From the NCBI GenBank assembly GCA_030448225.1, contig JAUJNJ010000007.1:1-64000 (forward strand): a DNA stretch of 64,000 nt. The letters run 5' to 3'. A model generated the notes under the pieces. The model did no database searches and was not told the DNA's origin. It was given only the letters and a program-made list of their open reading frames with translations. Source of the stretch: Phycisphaerae bacterium. GTDB taxonomy: Bacteria; Planctomycetota; Phycisphaerae; Tepidisphaerales; Tepidisphaeraceae. This document shows positions 18,766 to 27,705 of this stretch, one piece after another. Each line of letters opens with the position of its first letter. Position 1 is the stretch's first letter. The position numbers and the translations under genes are program-made.

Positions 18766-19656
18766 CTACGCGCTCGGCGCTGCCATCCCCGTCTTCCTCG
18801 CCACCAGCGCGTCGAAATACGCCCGCGGCACGCGACGGCCTCGCGCGGTTCCGAGCGGGATGTCCTTCTTGTTCGTCCCGTGGAAATCGCTGCCGCCGGT
18901 CTTCAACAGATTGTAGCGGTCCGCCAAGGCCTCGTACTTCTCGACGAGGGCGGCGTCGTGATCGCTGTGGATGACCTCCAGGCCTTCGAGGCCGAGGTCG
19001 ACGAGGTCCTTCACCACGCGTTCGAGTTGGGCATCGTTCTCCGTGCGGAGTTGGACCGGGTGGGCCAGCACGGGGATGCCGCCGGACGCGCGGATCATCT
19101 CCATTGCCTGCCGCATCGACAGGCGCTCCTTGTCGAAGTAGGCGAGGCCGCCGGGGGCGAGATACTTGTCGAACGCGGCCTTGATCGAGTTCACGTACCC
19201 CTTGCGGAGCAGGATTGACGCGATGTGGGGCCGGCCGATCGGCTTCTTCGAGTCGGCGGCCGTCGCGTGGGCCTCCTGCTCGACCTCCTCCATCGTGATC
19301 GCGACGTTGAGCGACTGGAGCTTGGCGATGATCTTCGGGTTGCGGTCGTCGCGCCCGCCGAGGAGCGTGGTGGTGAGTTCCAGCAGCGTGCGGCTCCGCG
19401 GGTCGACGCCGTAGCCGAGCACGTGCATCGTGCCCGGGTGCGGGTACTCGCAACTGATCTCGATGCCGGCGATGAAGTCGAGGCCGAGGCGCCCCGCCTC
19501 CGCCGCCGCCTCGGCCACCCCGCCGATCGTGTCGTGGTCGGTGAGCGCGAGCGCGGACAGCCCGCTCTCCTTCGCGAGGCGCACCACCTCCGCCGGCGGC
19601 AGCGTGCCGTCGGAGGCGGTGGAATGGCAGTGGAGGTCTACGAAATCACTCATCAT
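18766..19656 (-). CDS. PHP-domain phosphoesterase (TrpH/RNase AM-like)
   Basis: This is an intact 296-residue protein. The metal-binding PHP motifs are complete: DLHCHSTASDGTLPP, ALTDHDTIGG, GIEISCE, PVLAHPVQ and TGGSDFHG. Members of this group act as 3',5'-nucleoside bisphosphate phosphatases and 5'-3' exoribonucleases on RNA ends. One proposed role is removing PAP, the by-product of sulfate activation, which would suit its place next to cysC and cysH. That link is inference. The ATG at 19656 has AGGA upstream and overlaps the preceding gene by 11 bp. Confidence 0.85.
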   Translation of the reverse strand: MMSDFVDLHCHSTASDGTLPPAEVVRLAKESGLSALALTDHDTIGGVAEAAAEAGRLGLDFIAGIEISCEYPHPGTMHVLGYGVDPRSRTLLELTTTLLGGRDDRNPKIIAKLQSLNVAITMEEVEQEAHATAADSKKPIGRPHIASILLRKGYVNSIKAAFDKYLAPGGLAYFDKERLSMRQAMEMIRASGGIPVLAHPVQLRTENDAQLERVVKDLVDLGLEGLEVIHSDHDAALVEKYEALADRYNLLKTGGSDFHGTNKKDIPLGTARGRRVPRAYFDALVARKTGMAAPSA

Positions 19657-20362
19657 TTATTCGATCCTCGCTGCGGTCGGCCTGCTCTGCGTATCCCGGC
19701 TTCTGTGCCCATTGCTCCAAGTGCCGCGCGAACAGCGTCGAGAACTCGTCGTCGAACTGCGCGACGTGCTTCTTCACGTCGGCGAAGCTGATGACTTCCT
19801 CCCCTTCCGCGCCGCCGCTGGGCTGGATGTAGATTCGCCTAAGGACCGGCGGGCAGTCGAGGACTTCCGCCGATGCGAACCACGCGTTCGAGACGGCCCC
19901 GCTTGCCGGTACGCGTACGAGACCCGCCGACGCCAGAAGCTGCAGCAGGTTGGCGTACTTCCGCCGGCTGGCGCTCGCCTTCGCAATAGCGATGACGCCC
20001 TCAATTACCTTCCGCAGCCCGCAGTCGCACGCCAGTCGGAGGTAATCATCCTGCTGATCCCACCGCGAACCTGCATCCGTCTTCAACTCGACGAGATACG
20101 CTTCGCTGCGGTCCTCCGCCAGCAGCAGGTAGTCCGCCTTCACCGATTTCATCCCCTCGCGCTCCTTCCACACGAGCGAGCAGAGAATCGGCAGTTCCGG
20201 AACGATGGTGGGCGACAGCGACCGCCCGACTTTCTCCTCCACGAGGCCCTGCAGGTACAGCGCGAAGAAGGCGTCGGCCCGCCGTTCCAACTGATAGTTC
20301 GGCAGGTGGCGCCACCGGTCGAGGTTCTCGAACAACTTCGCCAGCCGGCTTTGATCGTTCAT
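19646..20362 (-). CDS. Hypothetical protein with a possible PD-(D/E)XK nuclease core
   Basis: This 238-residue soluble protein contains [20 protein letters not shown] followed by [17 protein letters not shown], a short spacer and E-L-K is the pattern of the PD-(D/E)XK fold. It overlaps cysC by 4 bp upstream (ATGA) and the PHP gene by 11 bp downstream, so the three genes are translationally linked. I do not recognise a named family. It could be a metabolic accessory rather than a nuclease. Confidence 0.6.
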   Translation of the reverse strand: MNDQSRLAKLFENLDRWRHLPNYQLERRADAFFALYLQGLVEEKVGRSLSPTIVPELPILCSLVWKEREGMKSVKADYLLLAEDRSEAYLVELKTDAGSRWDQQDDYLRLACDCGLRKVIEGVIAIAKASASRRKYANLLQLLASAGLVRVPASGAVSNAWFASAEVLDCPPVLRRIYIQPSGGAEGEEVISFADVKKHVAQFDDEFSTLFARHLEQWAQKPGYAEQADRSEDRINDE

Positions 20363-20985
20363 GTGGCCCCAGGTCGGGTGGTGTATCCGTTCGCATCCAG
20401 GTAGGCCAAGACCTGTCCCGCCGACGCTTCGGCAGAGTTCGTCTCGGTGTCGAGCCGGATCTCCGGCCGCTCGGGCGCCTCGTAAGGGTCGTCGATCCCG
20501 GTGAACCCTCTGATCTCCCCGGCCCGTGCCTTCTTGTACAGCCCCTTCGGGTCGCGGCGTTCGGCCGCTTCGACCGAGGCGTGCACGTACACCTCGACGA
20601 AGTCCCCCGCCGGCATCAGCGCCCGCACGGCGTCGCGGTCGTTGCGGTACGGGCTGATGAAGCTGGCGATGACGATCACGCCGGCGTCGGTGAACAGCTT
20701 GGCCACCTCGCCGATCCGGCGGATGTTCTCCGCCCGGTCCTCGGCGCTGAACCCGAGGTTCTGGTTCAGCCCGTGGCGGACGTTGTCGCCGTCGAGCCGA
20801 TACGCGAGCCGGCCGCGCCCGATCAGCGCCTGCTCGATAAGCACGCCGATCGTGCTCTTGCCGCTCGCCGAAAGCCCGGTGAGCCAGAGCGTGACGCCCC
20901 GCTGTCCGAGGAGACGCTGCCGGTCCTCGCGGGTGACGGCCCCGCCGTGCCAGGTGATGTTTGTCGAGCGACTTTCCTGCATCAT
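20359..20985 (-). CDS. cysC: Adenylylsulfate kinase
   Basis: CysC phosphorylates APS to PAPS. The Walker A motif is [11 protein letters not shown]. The APS-binding segments [20 protein letters not shown] and [15 protein letters not shown] are intact, as is the lid [21 protein letters not shown]. The start is placed at the ATG at 20985 ([15 protein letters not shown]), which matches the family N-terminus. Upstream residues in the frame look non-coding. No ATP sulfurylase gene (cysN/cysD or sat) is in the window. Confidence 0.93.
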   Translation of the reverse strand: MMQESRSTNITWHGGAVTREDRQRLLGQRGVTLWLTGLSASGKSTIGVLIEQALIGRGRLAYRLDGDNVRHGLNQNLGFSAEDRAENIRRIGEVAKLFTDAGVIVIASFISPYRNDRDAVRALMPAGDFVEVYVHASVEAAERRDPKGLYKKARAGEIRGFTGIDDPYEAPERPEIRLDTETNSAEASAGQVLAYLDANGYTTRPGAT

Positions 20986-21038
20986 TGGTCCCGCGGCTTC
21001 TCGACGGCTGTCGCGCTGTCGGTCGCCGACGTGGTGGC

Positions 21039-21368
21039 TCACGAGGGACAATTAAGGAGCTTTCTGCAGCGATCAGCGATCTCCCGCTCAGCGCCCTCTA
21101 GTCGCCGCAGAAGGTCGCCAATCGTATCGAGCGCCGCCGGCCACCGCGTACGTGCGCGGGTGATGAACGCGGCGTTCTCATCCCATCGTCCGTCGTCAAC
21201 GTCCGCGTACCGCGGTTCCTGCAACAGGACTACCGCGATGTTGTTCCGGCTGTCCTCTAACCTGCCCGCTCCGACTTCTCGAGAGATGACAATCGCATTC
21301 ATGCAATGCGCGTCGTCACTCCAGCCAACCGCCCAGTGGCGACGCGGCAGCGATGAACCCGCGGTCAC
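21039..21368 (-). CDS. Hypothetical protein (Ea22-like pattern)
   Basis: This open frame of 109 codons contains [20 protein letters not shown] then [12 protein letters not shown]. That is the repeated pattern (NAxFI-AR-PALL) of small phage-derived Ea22-like proteins often found in bacterial genomes. The likely start is uncertain: the first codon at 21368 or the ATG at 21302. It sits between cysK and cysC and has no evident link to sulfur metabolism. Confidence 0.5.
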   Translation of the reverse strand: MTAGSSLPRRHWAVGWSDDAHCMNAIVISREVGAGRLEDSRNNIAVVLLQEPRYADVDDGRWDENAAFITRARTRWPAALDTIGDLLRRLEGAEREIADRCRKLLNCPS

Positions 21369-21425
21369 ATTCGAGTTCCTCGAATTCGTTCTGCGATAAC
21401 GACACGGTTCCTCCGAATGCCCGCG

Positions 21426-22385
21426 TCACTCCTCCTCGAACAGCGGCGTGCTCAGGTAGCGCTCGCCGAAGCTGCACATGATCGTGACGATCAGCTTCCC
21501 CTTGTTCTCCGGGCGCGCGGCGACCTTCGCCGCGGCGGCCATGTTGCCGCCGGAGCTGATGCCGCCGAAGATCCCTTCCTCCTTGGCCAGCCGGCGGCCC
21601 CACTCGAAGGCCTCGTCGTCGCTGACCTGGATCACCTCGTCGACCTGGTCGGTGTGCAGGTTCCCGGGCACGAACCCGGCGCCGATCCCCTGGATCTTGT
21701 GCTTGCCCGGCTTCACCGGCTCGCCCCGCAGCGTCTGCGTGATGACCGGCGACGCGACCGGCTCGACCGCGATCGCCTTGAACTCCGGCTTGCGCGGCTT
21801 GATCACTTCCGACACGCCGGTGAGGCTCCCGCCGGTGCCGACGCCCGACACCATGATGTCGACGCGGCCCTCGGTGTCCTGCCAGATCTCCTCGGCGGTC
21901 GTGCGGCGGTGGATCTCGGGGTTGGCCGGGTTCTGGAACTGCTGGGGCATGTAGCTGTTGGCGTGCTCGGCGAGGATCGACTCGGCCCTGCCGATCGCGC
22001 CGCGCATCCCGTCGGCCGCCGGCGTGAGCACGACCTGCGCCCCCAGCGCCTTGAGGAGCCGGCGGCGCTCGATGCTCATCGACTCGGGCATCGTCAGGAT
22101 CAGCCGGTACCCCTTGGCCGCGCAGACGAACGCCAGCGCGATGCCGGTGTTGCCGCTCGTCGGCTCGACGATGACCGTGTCCTTGTTGATCTTCCCGAGG
22201 CGTTCCCCGGCCTCGATCATCGCCAGGCCGATGCGGTCCTTCACGCTCGCCAGCGGGTTGAAGAACTCGCACTTGGCCAGCACGGTGGCGTGGTCCTTCG
22301 GCACCAGCCGGTTGATGCGCGAGCGGCGTGCCGCCGATCGTCTCGGTGATGTCGTTGAAGATGCGGCCTTGGGGTTTGAGGGCAT
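21426..22385 (-). CDS. cysK: Cysteine synthase A (two compensating frameshifts near the start)
   Basis: CysK makes cysteine from O-acetylserine and sulfide with PLP. The Schiff-base lysine is in [16 protein letters not shown]. The substrate loop [11 protein letters not shown], the PLP phosphate loop [11 protein letters not shown] and the C-terminal [12 protein letters not shown] are all intact. The family N-terminus ([16 protein letters not shown]) is in the adjacent frame between 22370 and 22320, with a one-base shift on each side. The start is the ATG at 22385. CysE at 4.5 kb supplies its acceptor. Confidence 0.92.
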   Translation of the reverse strand: MPSNPKAASSTTSPRRSAARRSRINRLVPKDHATVLAKCEFFNPLASVKDRIGLAMIEAGERLGKINKDTVIVEPTSGNTGIALAFVCAAKGYRLILTMPESMSIERRRLLKALGAQVVLTPAADGMRGAIGRAESILAEHANSYMPQQFQNPANPEIHRRTTAEEIWQDTEGRVDIMVSGVGTGGSLTGVSEVIKPRKPEFKAIAVEPVASPVITQTLRGEPVKPGKHKIQGIGAGFVPGNLHTDQVDEVIQVSDDEAFEWGRRLAKEEGIFGGISSGGNMAAAAKVAARPENKGKLIVTIMCSFGERYLSTPLFEEE

Positions 22386-22390
22386 GATCG

Positions 22391-22646
22391 TCACTCGTTG
22401 GGTAAGTTGCTGCTTCGAGGAAGCCGCCGATGTCGCCCGCGTAGATGGTGCGAATCGACAAGATCAACGCCGGGTCGACCAATTCCACCTGTCCGGACGG
22501 ATGCTGGTACACGACAGCTTGCGCCCCGCCCGTCCACGTCCGAAAGCTCCGGGTGATGCACGTGCAGTTCCCGACCGTCGGCAAGGATCATGGTGAACGG
22601 CTCGAACAGGCTGCATGAAGAATCGCGCCAACACCGCGGCGGTCAT
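22391..22646 (-). CDS. Small hypothetical protein, paralogue of the next gene (frameshifted)
   Basis: From the ATG at 22646 ([13 protein letters not shown]) the reading changes frame to give [17 protein letters not shown], then again to [20 protein letters not shown] and LILSIRTIY. It ends near the TGA at 22391, about one codon before cysK. The pattern PF-x-PF, then ADGREL, then a beta strand is shared with the neighbour at 22588-22896, so they are paralogues. I know such short proteins from planctomycete genomes but know no function for them. Confidence 0.5.
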
Positions 22647-22896
22647 GCCGCCCCGCTTTCGTATCGGGTTCACCACCGAGGATCGGCCGATCGGCCACGA
22701 ACTGCACCGCCCGGATCTTGCCGACCGTGATGTGTTCCAATCGCTCGAGCGACGAGTGCGTCACGAACCGCTTCGTCGGGGATATCGTCAGGTAACACGC
22801 TTTGTCGACGAGCAGTTCCCGGCCGTCGTCCAACGCCAGGTTGAACGGCCTGAACGGGTCCGCGAGTCGCGCCGCGCGGATTGCCTCGATGTCCAT
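22588..22896 (-). CDS. Small hypothetical protein of the PFRPF-LDDGREL type
   Basis: About 102 residues begin MDIEAIRAARLADPFRPFNL at the ATG at 22896, then ALDDGRELLVDKACYL and ERLEHITVGKIRAVQF. The tail after residue about 75 looks random, and a one-base shift there would end the gene on an ATGA overlap with the paralogue's start at 22646. No domain is recognised. The two paralogues lie between cysK and the JAMM gene. Confidence 0.55.
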   Translation of the reverse strand: MDIEAIRAARLADPFRPFNLALDDGRELLVDKACYLTISPTKRFVTHSSLERLEHITVGKIRAVQFVADRPILGGEPDTKAGRHDRRGVGAILHAACSSRSP

Positions 22897-23057
22897 CGAG
22901 CCTCCCATCTACGTCGTCGTCGTCGTCGCCGCCTGGTCGGCCGCAGAGGACGCGTGCGCGGCCCGGCGGCCATCAGGATCTTAAGCTCGCGCGCCCAACC
23001 GGTACTAGGGCCAACGCGGCGGCACCGGTTCCCGCCGCACGCGTGCCCCGGCTCTGG

Positions 23058-23503
23058 TCACGTTGTGATCAGCTGCGCGTCAAACTGCTCCGTCTGATCG
23101 TTCAGCACCCAACTCGTCATGTCCGCGGGCTCTCCTTGGCGATGGCCACGATCACGTAGCTGTAGAACGGCCACGCGTGGGCGCGGTCGTACTCGCTGGG
23201 GCGGGCGGGGTGGTCGGGGTGGCTGTGGTAGAAGCCGAGCACCACCGCCCCTCGGCCTCGGCGGCCTTCTCGGCCTTCAGTTGCGCGAGCGGGTCGATCG
23301 AGAAGCGGTGGTACTGCTCGTCGGCCTCGAACGCATTCTTCCCCGGCTCCAGCCGCTCGACGATCCGGCGCGCGACGCCGGCGTCGATCACGTCGCGCCC
23401 CGACAAGGATGCCGCAGCACTCGTTCGGGTAGGCGGCCGCGCCTTCGGCTTCAATCTGTCGGCGGAGGTTCGCGGGGAGAGTTATTGCGGGTGGAACGCT
23501 CAT
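23058..23503 (-). CDS. JAMM/M67 metalloprotease, Mec-like (frameshifted)
   Basis: The ATG at 23503 starts MSVPPAITLPANLRRQIEAE and YPNECCGILVG, the usual opening of bacterial JAB/MPN+ proteins. The zinc motif H-x-H-x7-S-x2-D is intact in YHSHPDHPARPSEYD. Two frame changes are needed, near 23400 and near 23120. The second restores a C-terminus reading MTSWVLNDQTEQFDAQLITT. Such enzymes cleave after a C-terminal Gly-Gly; Mycobacterium Mec releases cysteine from the sulfur carrier CysO. Its closeness to cysK and to an E1-like gene fits that role. No CysO/ThiS-like carrier was seen. Confidence 0.78.
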
Positions 23504-23531
23504 CGGTGCGAAAGCCGAAATTTGTAACCGG

Positions 23532-24202
23532 TCACGCCGGCTCAATCTTCTTCAGGGAAACGGACAACTCGTACTCGAAGAGCGAAACGTTGGGGAGCCC
23601 GGAGCACGCGAGGCGGAGATCGTCCGACATCTCCCGACTGATGATGATGCCACGCACCTTCTGGCCAGGTCGGCCTGGTTCTTTTGTATCCAGCCGACGT
23701 AACGCAGCAGTTGGCCCACGACCCGGTCGTAGCCGCGAGAGACCTTCAACTCGATCACGACGTAATCATTCGCCTTGTCGACGGCCAAGATATCGATGTA
23801 CCGCCCGCGCGGGAAACTCCACACCGTTCACGTCCTCGTCCTCGTCCTCGTACAGCTTCAGCCCCGGCTCGACGAGGTGAAGGTTCCCGCGAGATAATCG
23901 CGCAGGTCGTGCTCGTACGCGAACTCGGTTGTAGAGACACCGCCCGCGTCCGTCACGTCGTCAGCGGCGGCGGCAATCGGAGCGGCAGAAGTCTGCTTGG
24001 TGATCGGAGCCGGATCGTTCAACGGGTCGTAGAGCCGGAACCGCCCCGGATCGATCTGAAAGAACACGTCGTCGTCGCCGGGCTTCGGTCGGTAGTGGGT
24101 CCGCGATGGCGCATTGACCGAGAGCCGCAGGAGGTGGGCGTTGATCGTGCCGACCTTGATCTTCAATCCATCGCGCGGGACATGCCCCGGGTGAAACCAT
24201 GT
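23532..24202 (-). CDS. NucS/DUF91-like endonuclease with N-terminal helical domain (frameshifted)
   Basis: The C-terminal part is clear: GRYIDILAVDKANDYVVIEL then KVSRGYDRVVGQLLRYVGWI, with D-x14-E-L-K as the nuclease active-site pattern of NucS/DUF91 proteins. After a shift near 23665 it continues VRGIIISREMSDDLRLACSG and LPNVSLFEYELSVSLKKIEP to TGA 23532. The N-terminal part (KIKVGTINAHLLRLSVNAPS, then PGDDDVFFQIDPGRFRLYDP) looks like a DNA-binding winged-helix-type domain found on modification- or restriction-associated proteins. The exact start is uncertain, because the first 40 bases enter the repeat mosaic. It could be a repair or restriction nuclease. Confidence 0.68.
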
Positions 24203-24813
24203 CCTTCATCCGTGGACTGGCTTCTCGTAGATTGGCCGGGCCTCTCACTCTCGCGTGGATGAAGAAACGCAGCTCACTACGGCAGACGTCCGCCTCGCTG
24301 CTCGACATGCTTCCGACGTACTTCGCCGCCGGTCGATTCGACGAAGCTCCCGCGGCGGAGACCATGTCCTTCATCAACGCGTGGACTGGCTGCGCGTCTG
24401 CCCGGGCACGAGGGCCGTCGCCATGTGCTTCATCCTGGCATCGCGGGCTGACGCACTGGATGGCGGGGTTGAGTTCCTTCAGCCGGCGTGCCCATGATGA
24501 AGAAACGCGACCACTGAGCACGCCAGTTCGCGTCGTTGTTGCCAGACGTCCGCCTCGCTGCTCGACTGTCGCCAGAAGTTCTGCTTTCGCTCGGCGCTTG
24601 GCGTTGCGGGGGAGGGCGAGTCACTTCGTTCGCCGAGTCGCGAAAATACGGTGACGACGACGCCCTTCACGCTGCCGCCGGGGTTGACTCGGCTGGCGAA
24701 GACCTCGACCCGGCGACGCGCATGGCGGCGGACGCGGAGGAGACGCCGACGAGCAAGTTTCCGTTCGTGTTGGCACCGTCAAGTTTCCGTTCGTGTTGGC
24801 AGATCGTCCACCC

Positions 24814-25539
24814 CTAAGCCCCCTCGCGGGCGAGCGCACGATGAGCCGCCCATCGGCGGTGTCGAGGTCTGGCGGATCGTTCAGGCGGCATCGAACTCGG
24901 CACCTGCACCTGACCTCGATGCCGGCGTCCGCCACGTGCGCGTCGTAGATGCCCGGCACGGGCGGCCGTCGCCATGTGCTTCATCAGCGACCTCGAGCGG
25001 CCCGCCGTGGAGCGGACGCCGTCGCCCACGGCTGCATGCTGACGCACTGGATGGCGGCCCGCCGTGTCGCACGTCGGCAGGTCACTCGCGGCGGGCGGAT
25101 CAGCAGCGGCGGGTGACGCCCATGAACCCGCCCTTCGTGCCGCTCGTGCCGAGGCCGGCGACGTCGTTCAGGTGCGTAGCGCGTCTCGACGTTGTCGGTG
25201 CCGTCGTCGACGCGGTCATCCCGGCCACGCCCAGCGACTCGATGTTCGGAATGCACGTGGACGGTCTGTGACGCCGCCGTTCAGACGCTTAGTCGATTCG
25301 TAGCCACGCTTTCGGCAGTTCGTCCTCGTCGAACGACCTGGCGTTGAAGGTTTGTACTGGTCGCGGTCGACGAGGCGCGTTCGGCCGACGCCCGCGTAGG
25401 CGATGCCGGTTGTTCCGCGATCGTGCCGCCGAGCGCGCCCGCGACGTGAGCAGCACGCGGCGTTCGCCGTCGATTCGGTCTTGACCCGCGCCGCCGATCT
25501 GCGGCAAAGGGTCTGGCGGTGGTATCGATCGGCTGACAC
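24814..25539 (-). pseudogene. ThiF/MoeB/HesA-type E1 activating enzyme, badly degraded or mis-sequenced
   Basis: From a GTG at 25539, with GGAGAGG eight bases upstream, the minus strand reads SADRYHRQTL. Then, in changing frames, come LPQIGGAGQDRIDGERRVLL, AGALGGTIAEQ, YAGVGRTRLVDRD, TNLQRQV and DDGTDNVETRY. This order is that of the adenylation domain of ThiF-like E1 enzymes, which adenylate the C-terminal glycine of a sulfur carrier. Possible later matches (LND, and PTCDTAG near 25075) fade into the repeat mosaic. More than six shifts are required, so this is either a decayed gene or a poorly sequenced one. With JAMM and CysK it would complete a carrier-based cysteine pathway. Confidence 0.55.
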
Positions 25540-25713
25540 GCGCGCGACCTCTCCGGCAGTAAGCAGTACGTCTCCGTTCGGGCCCGCGCGCCGGCGTGTT
25601 GCCGCGAGCGGTCGCCGGCCGGCCGACAACCGGAAATCCGCCTAAAACGTTGCGCGGTGACCTTGCGGGCGGGTGCGACGCGGACTATAGTAGCGGCTTC
25701 AGCGAGGAAAAGT

Positions 25714-26100
25714 ATGCCCGTCGACACCGACCAGATCATGCAGGAGGCCGAGGCGGTGAGTTCGAGGTCTGGCGGAGCTCGGCCAGCTCGTCGCCCAGCA
25801 CCCGGCCGTCGCCCGCTACAAGGAGGCGCAGCGGGCGGTCGAGAGCGACCCCGAAGCCGGCCGGATGATGGCCGAGTTCAACCATCAGATGGACGCCTTC
25901 GAGTCACTCGCGGCCGGATGCAGGCGGGGATCAACCCGACCGACGCCCAGCGCCACGCCGGGGATCGAGTCGCTGCAGAACCGCATCGTCTCGCACCTGA
26001 AGATCAAGGCGGCTTTGAAGGCGTCGTCCTCGTCGCAGGTCGAGTTCGTCGACCTGCTCCGCCGGGTCACGCAGACGATCGGGCATTCGGTCTTGCCCGA
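25714..26100 (+). CDS. YlbF/YmcA-family regulator (frameshifted, with insertion)
   Basis: The ATG at 25714 has GAGGAAAAG upstream. It begins MPVDTDQIMQEAE; in the next frames follow LGQLVAQHPAVARYKEAQRA, VESDPEAGRMMAEFNHQMDA, ESLQNRIVSHLKIKAALK and QVEFVDLLRRVTQTIG. This is the all-helical Com_YlbF fold; in Bacillus it supports RNase Y-dependent mRNA processing. About 22 bases with the shared TCGAGGTCTGGCGGA sequence (25761-25775) interrupt the first helix. The 3' end near 26100 runs into another repeat copy and is uncertain. Confidence 0.65.
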
Positions 26101-26321
26101 TCTGCGGCAAAGGGTCTGCCGACATCGCCCGCGCGCCGCCGCGGGCGGCGTCGGTGCGGCGGTGCCGGCGCGCCTCGCGCGGACAACGGCCGATCATGTG
26201 AGGCCGCGGCTCGCGGGGTGCCCGTCGTACCGACCAGATCCCGCAACTCCGCCGCCGGTTCGCCGGGTCGCGCTCGGTTCGGAACATCTCGTCGTCCCGC
26301 AGGATCGAGTCGCTTCGCGCC

Positions 26322-26745
26322 GTGGCCCACTGGCTCCTGAAGACCGACGATCCCGACACCTGCTCAGATCATGGGACGACCTGTCCCGCGACAAGTCCAC
26401 CGTCTGGGACGGCGTCGCCAACGCGCTGGCCCTGAAGCACATCCGCACGATGAAGAAGGTGACACCGCCCTCGTCTACCACACGGGCGACGAGCGGGCGG
26501 CCGTCGGCATCGCCGAGGTGAAGACGAACCCGTACCCCGATCCGGCGGGCGCCGACGAGAAGCTCGTCGTGTTCGACCTGAAGCCGAAGAAGAAGCTGCC
26601 GCGGCCCGTGACGCTCGCCGACATCAAGGCCGACGCGGCGTTCGCCGGCTGGGACTTTCTCCGCATCGGCCGGCTCAGCGTCGTGCCGGTGCCCGAGCCG
26701 GTGTGGGCGCGCATCCTCGAACTCGCGGGTGACAAGAACCGGTAG
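26322..26745 (+). CDS. EVE-domain protein (frameshifted near the start)
   Basis: From a GTG at 26322 the reading is VAHWLLKTD, then after short shifts SWDDLSRDKSTVWDGVANAL, HIRTMKKGDTALVYHTGDER, AAVGIAEVKTNPYPDPAGAD and VARILEL-like ends at 26745. These are the conserved positions of the EVE/ThyN1 fold: the initial HWLLKT, VWDGV and the aromatic cage. EVE domains of the PUA superfamily bind modified bases in RNA or DNA and occur both in housekeeping proteins and in modification-dependent restriction enzymes. Here it stands alone at about 140 residues, the stand-alone form. The 220 bases before it (26101-26321) are unexplained. Confidence 0.82.
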
Positions 26746-26881
26746 CGACGAGAACATCAAATGACGCGGATCGGTGATCCGTTTTAGCCGCCGCTCGCAG
26801 AGCGGGCCTGGATCAGAGACGAGCGAGAGGCAGCCGATCTCGCTCCGGAACCGTCGGCCCGCTTCCCGCAAGGAACCACCC

Positions 26882-27454
26882 ATGACGCGATCGAACCTCG
26901 ACCCGCTCGACCCGCAAATCGCCGCCGCCGCCGACAGTTCGCCCACCGGGCCGCCGACGACCGCGAGGAGATCTACTTCGAAGGCTCGCCCCTGATCCGC
27001 GGCGAGTTGGGGAAGATGATCACCGCCGTCGTGATCGGCCTGGCATTCATCCTGGCGGTCATCTACTGGTACCTGAAGGACCAGACCGACTGGTGGCCTG
27101 GTGGGTGAACCTCACGCTCGTCGTGATCGGGCTGCTCGTGATCCTGATCCCGTTCATCCTGGTCAGGCGGTGCGGTACCGCATCAGCAACTACCGGATCG
27201 ACTACGAGCCGCGGCCTGATGAGCAAGTCGATCGACACGCTCGAACTGTGGCACGTCGACGACATCAAGTTCCACCAGAGCTTCTTCGACCGCATGTTCG
27301 GCGTCGGCGACATCACCGTCATCTCGCACGACGACACCACTCCCTGCTCAAGCTCAACGGCCTCCCCAAGCCCCGCCCGCTGTTCGAGAACCTCAAGCAG
27401 CGCGTGATCGCCGTGAAGCGGCAGCGCGGCGTGATCAAGATGGATGTGGGGTGA
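26882..27454 (+). CDS. Membrane protein with bacterial PH (DUF304/bPH2-like) domain (frameshifted)
   Basis: The ATG at 26882 follows AAGGAACCACCC. After an Asp/Ala-rich start come FEGSPLIRGELGKM, two hydrophobic helices (ITAVVIGLAFILAVIYWYL and LTLVVIGLLVILIPFILV), and then a YdbT-like PH domain: YRISNYRIDYE, SIDTLELWHVDDIKFHQSFF, RMFGVGDITVISHD, ending PRPLFENLKQRVIAVKRQRG. The fold is typical of proteins with two membrane helices and a cytoplasmic PH-like beta sandwich. Four one-base shifts are needed. The function is unknown. Confidence 0.75.
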
Positions 27455-27705
27455 TGGGGTAGAAGCGACGGAGCGACGACGGGACGGAGCAACGAAGGGA
27501 AAAACGGGAATGACGACGCGACGCGCGTTCGGTTTCGCCCCTTCCGTTTAGCCGCCGCTCGAAAGGCGGGCGCTCCAGTGGGACGAGAACTCCAACTCGC
27601 CACTTCCAAAAGCCGTGAAAACTGCTGTCCTCACCAGCAGAGTTTGCCGGTTCACCGGAACGTGGCACGGGGTTAGCATCAAAGCAGGCAAAGGAGATCA
27701 ATCCG

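Larger units (their letters stand above)
24196..26118. repeat. Mosaic of short sequence pairs repeated once each
   Basis: Identical or near-identical pairs are spread through this stretch. They are 24196-24221 with 24361-24390 (split by four bases), 24258-24270 with 24496-24508, 24283-24306 with 24543-24566, 24413-24434 with 24964-24985, and 24448-24466 with 25039-25057. A 22-bp unit is also repeated in tandem at 24754-24775 and 24780-24801, and 25495-25515 matches 26098-26118. A 15-bp TCGAGGTCTGGCGGA occurs at 24862-24876 and 25761-25775. All copies are direct. Between 24203 and 24813 no gene can be read in any frame for more than a few dozen codons. The pieces fall both outside and inside neighbouring genes. 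Confidence 0.75.

Noticed and set aside
21426..25539. Type II CBASS or Bil (ubiquitin-like conjugation) defence operon
   Set aside because: An E1-like gene and a JAMM gene are present, but no nucleotidyltransferase, effector, E2 or ubiquitin-like gene is visible; cysK and sulfate genes next to them favour metabolism.
24196..26118. Integron or CRISPR-like array
   Set aside because: Repeats occur only in pairs with irregular spacing, there is no integrase and no attC-like palindrome, and some copies lie inside genes.
26322..26745. Modification-dependent restriction enzyme
   Set aside because: Only a stand-alone EVE domain is present, with no adjacent McrB-type ATPase or nuclease in the same frame; the housekeeping form is more likely.
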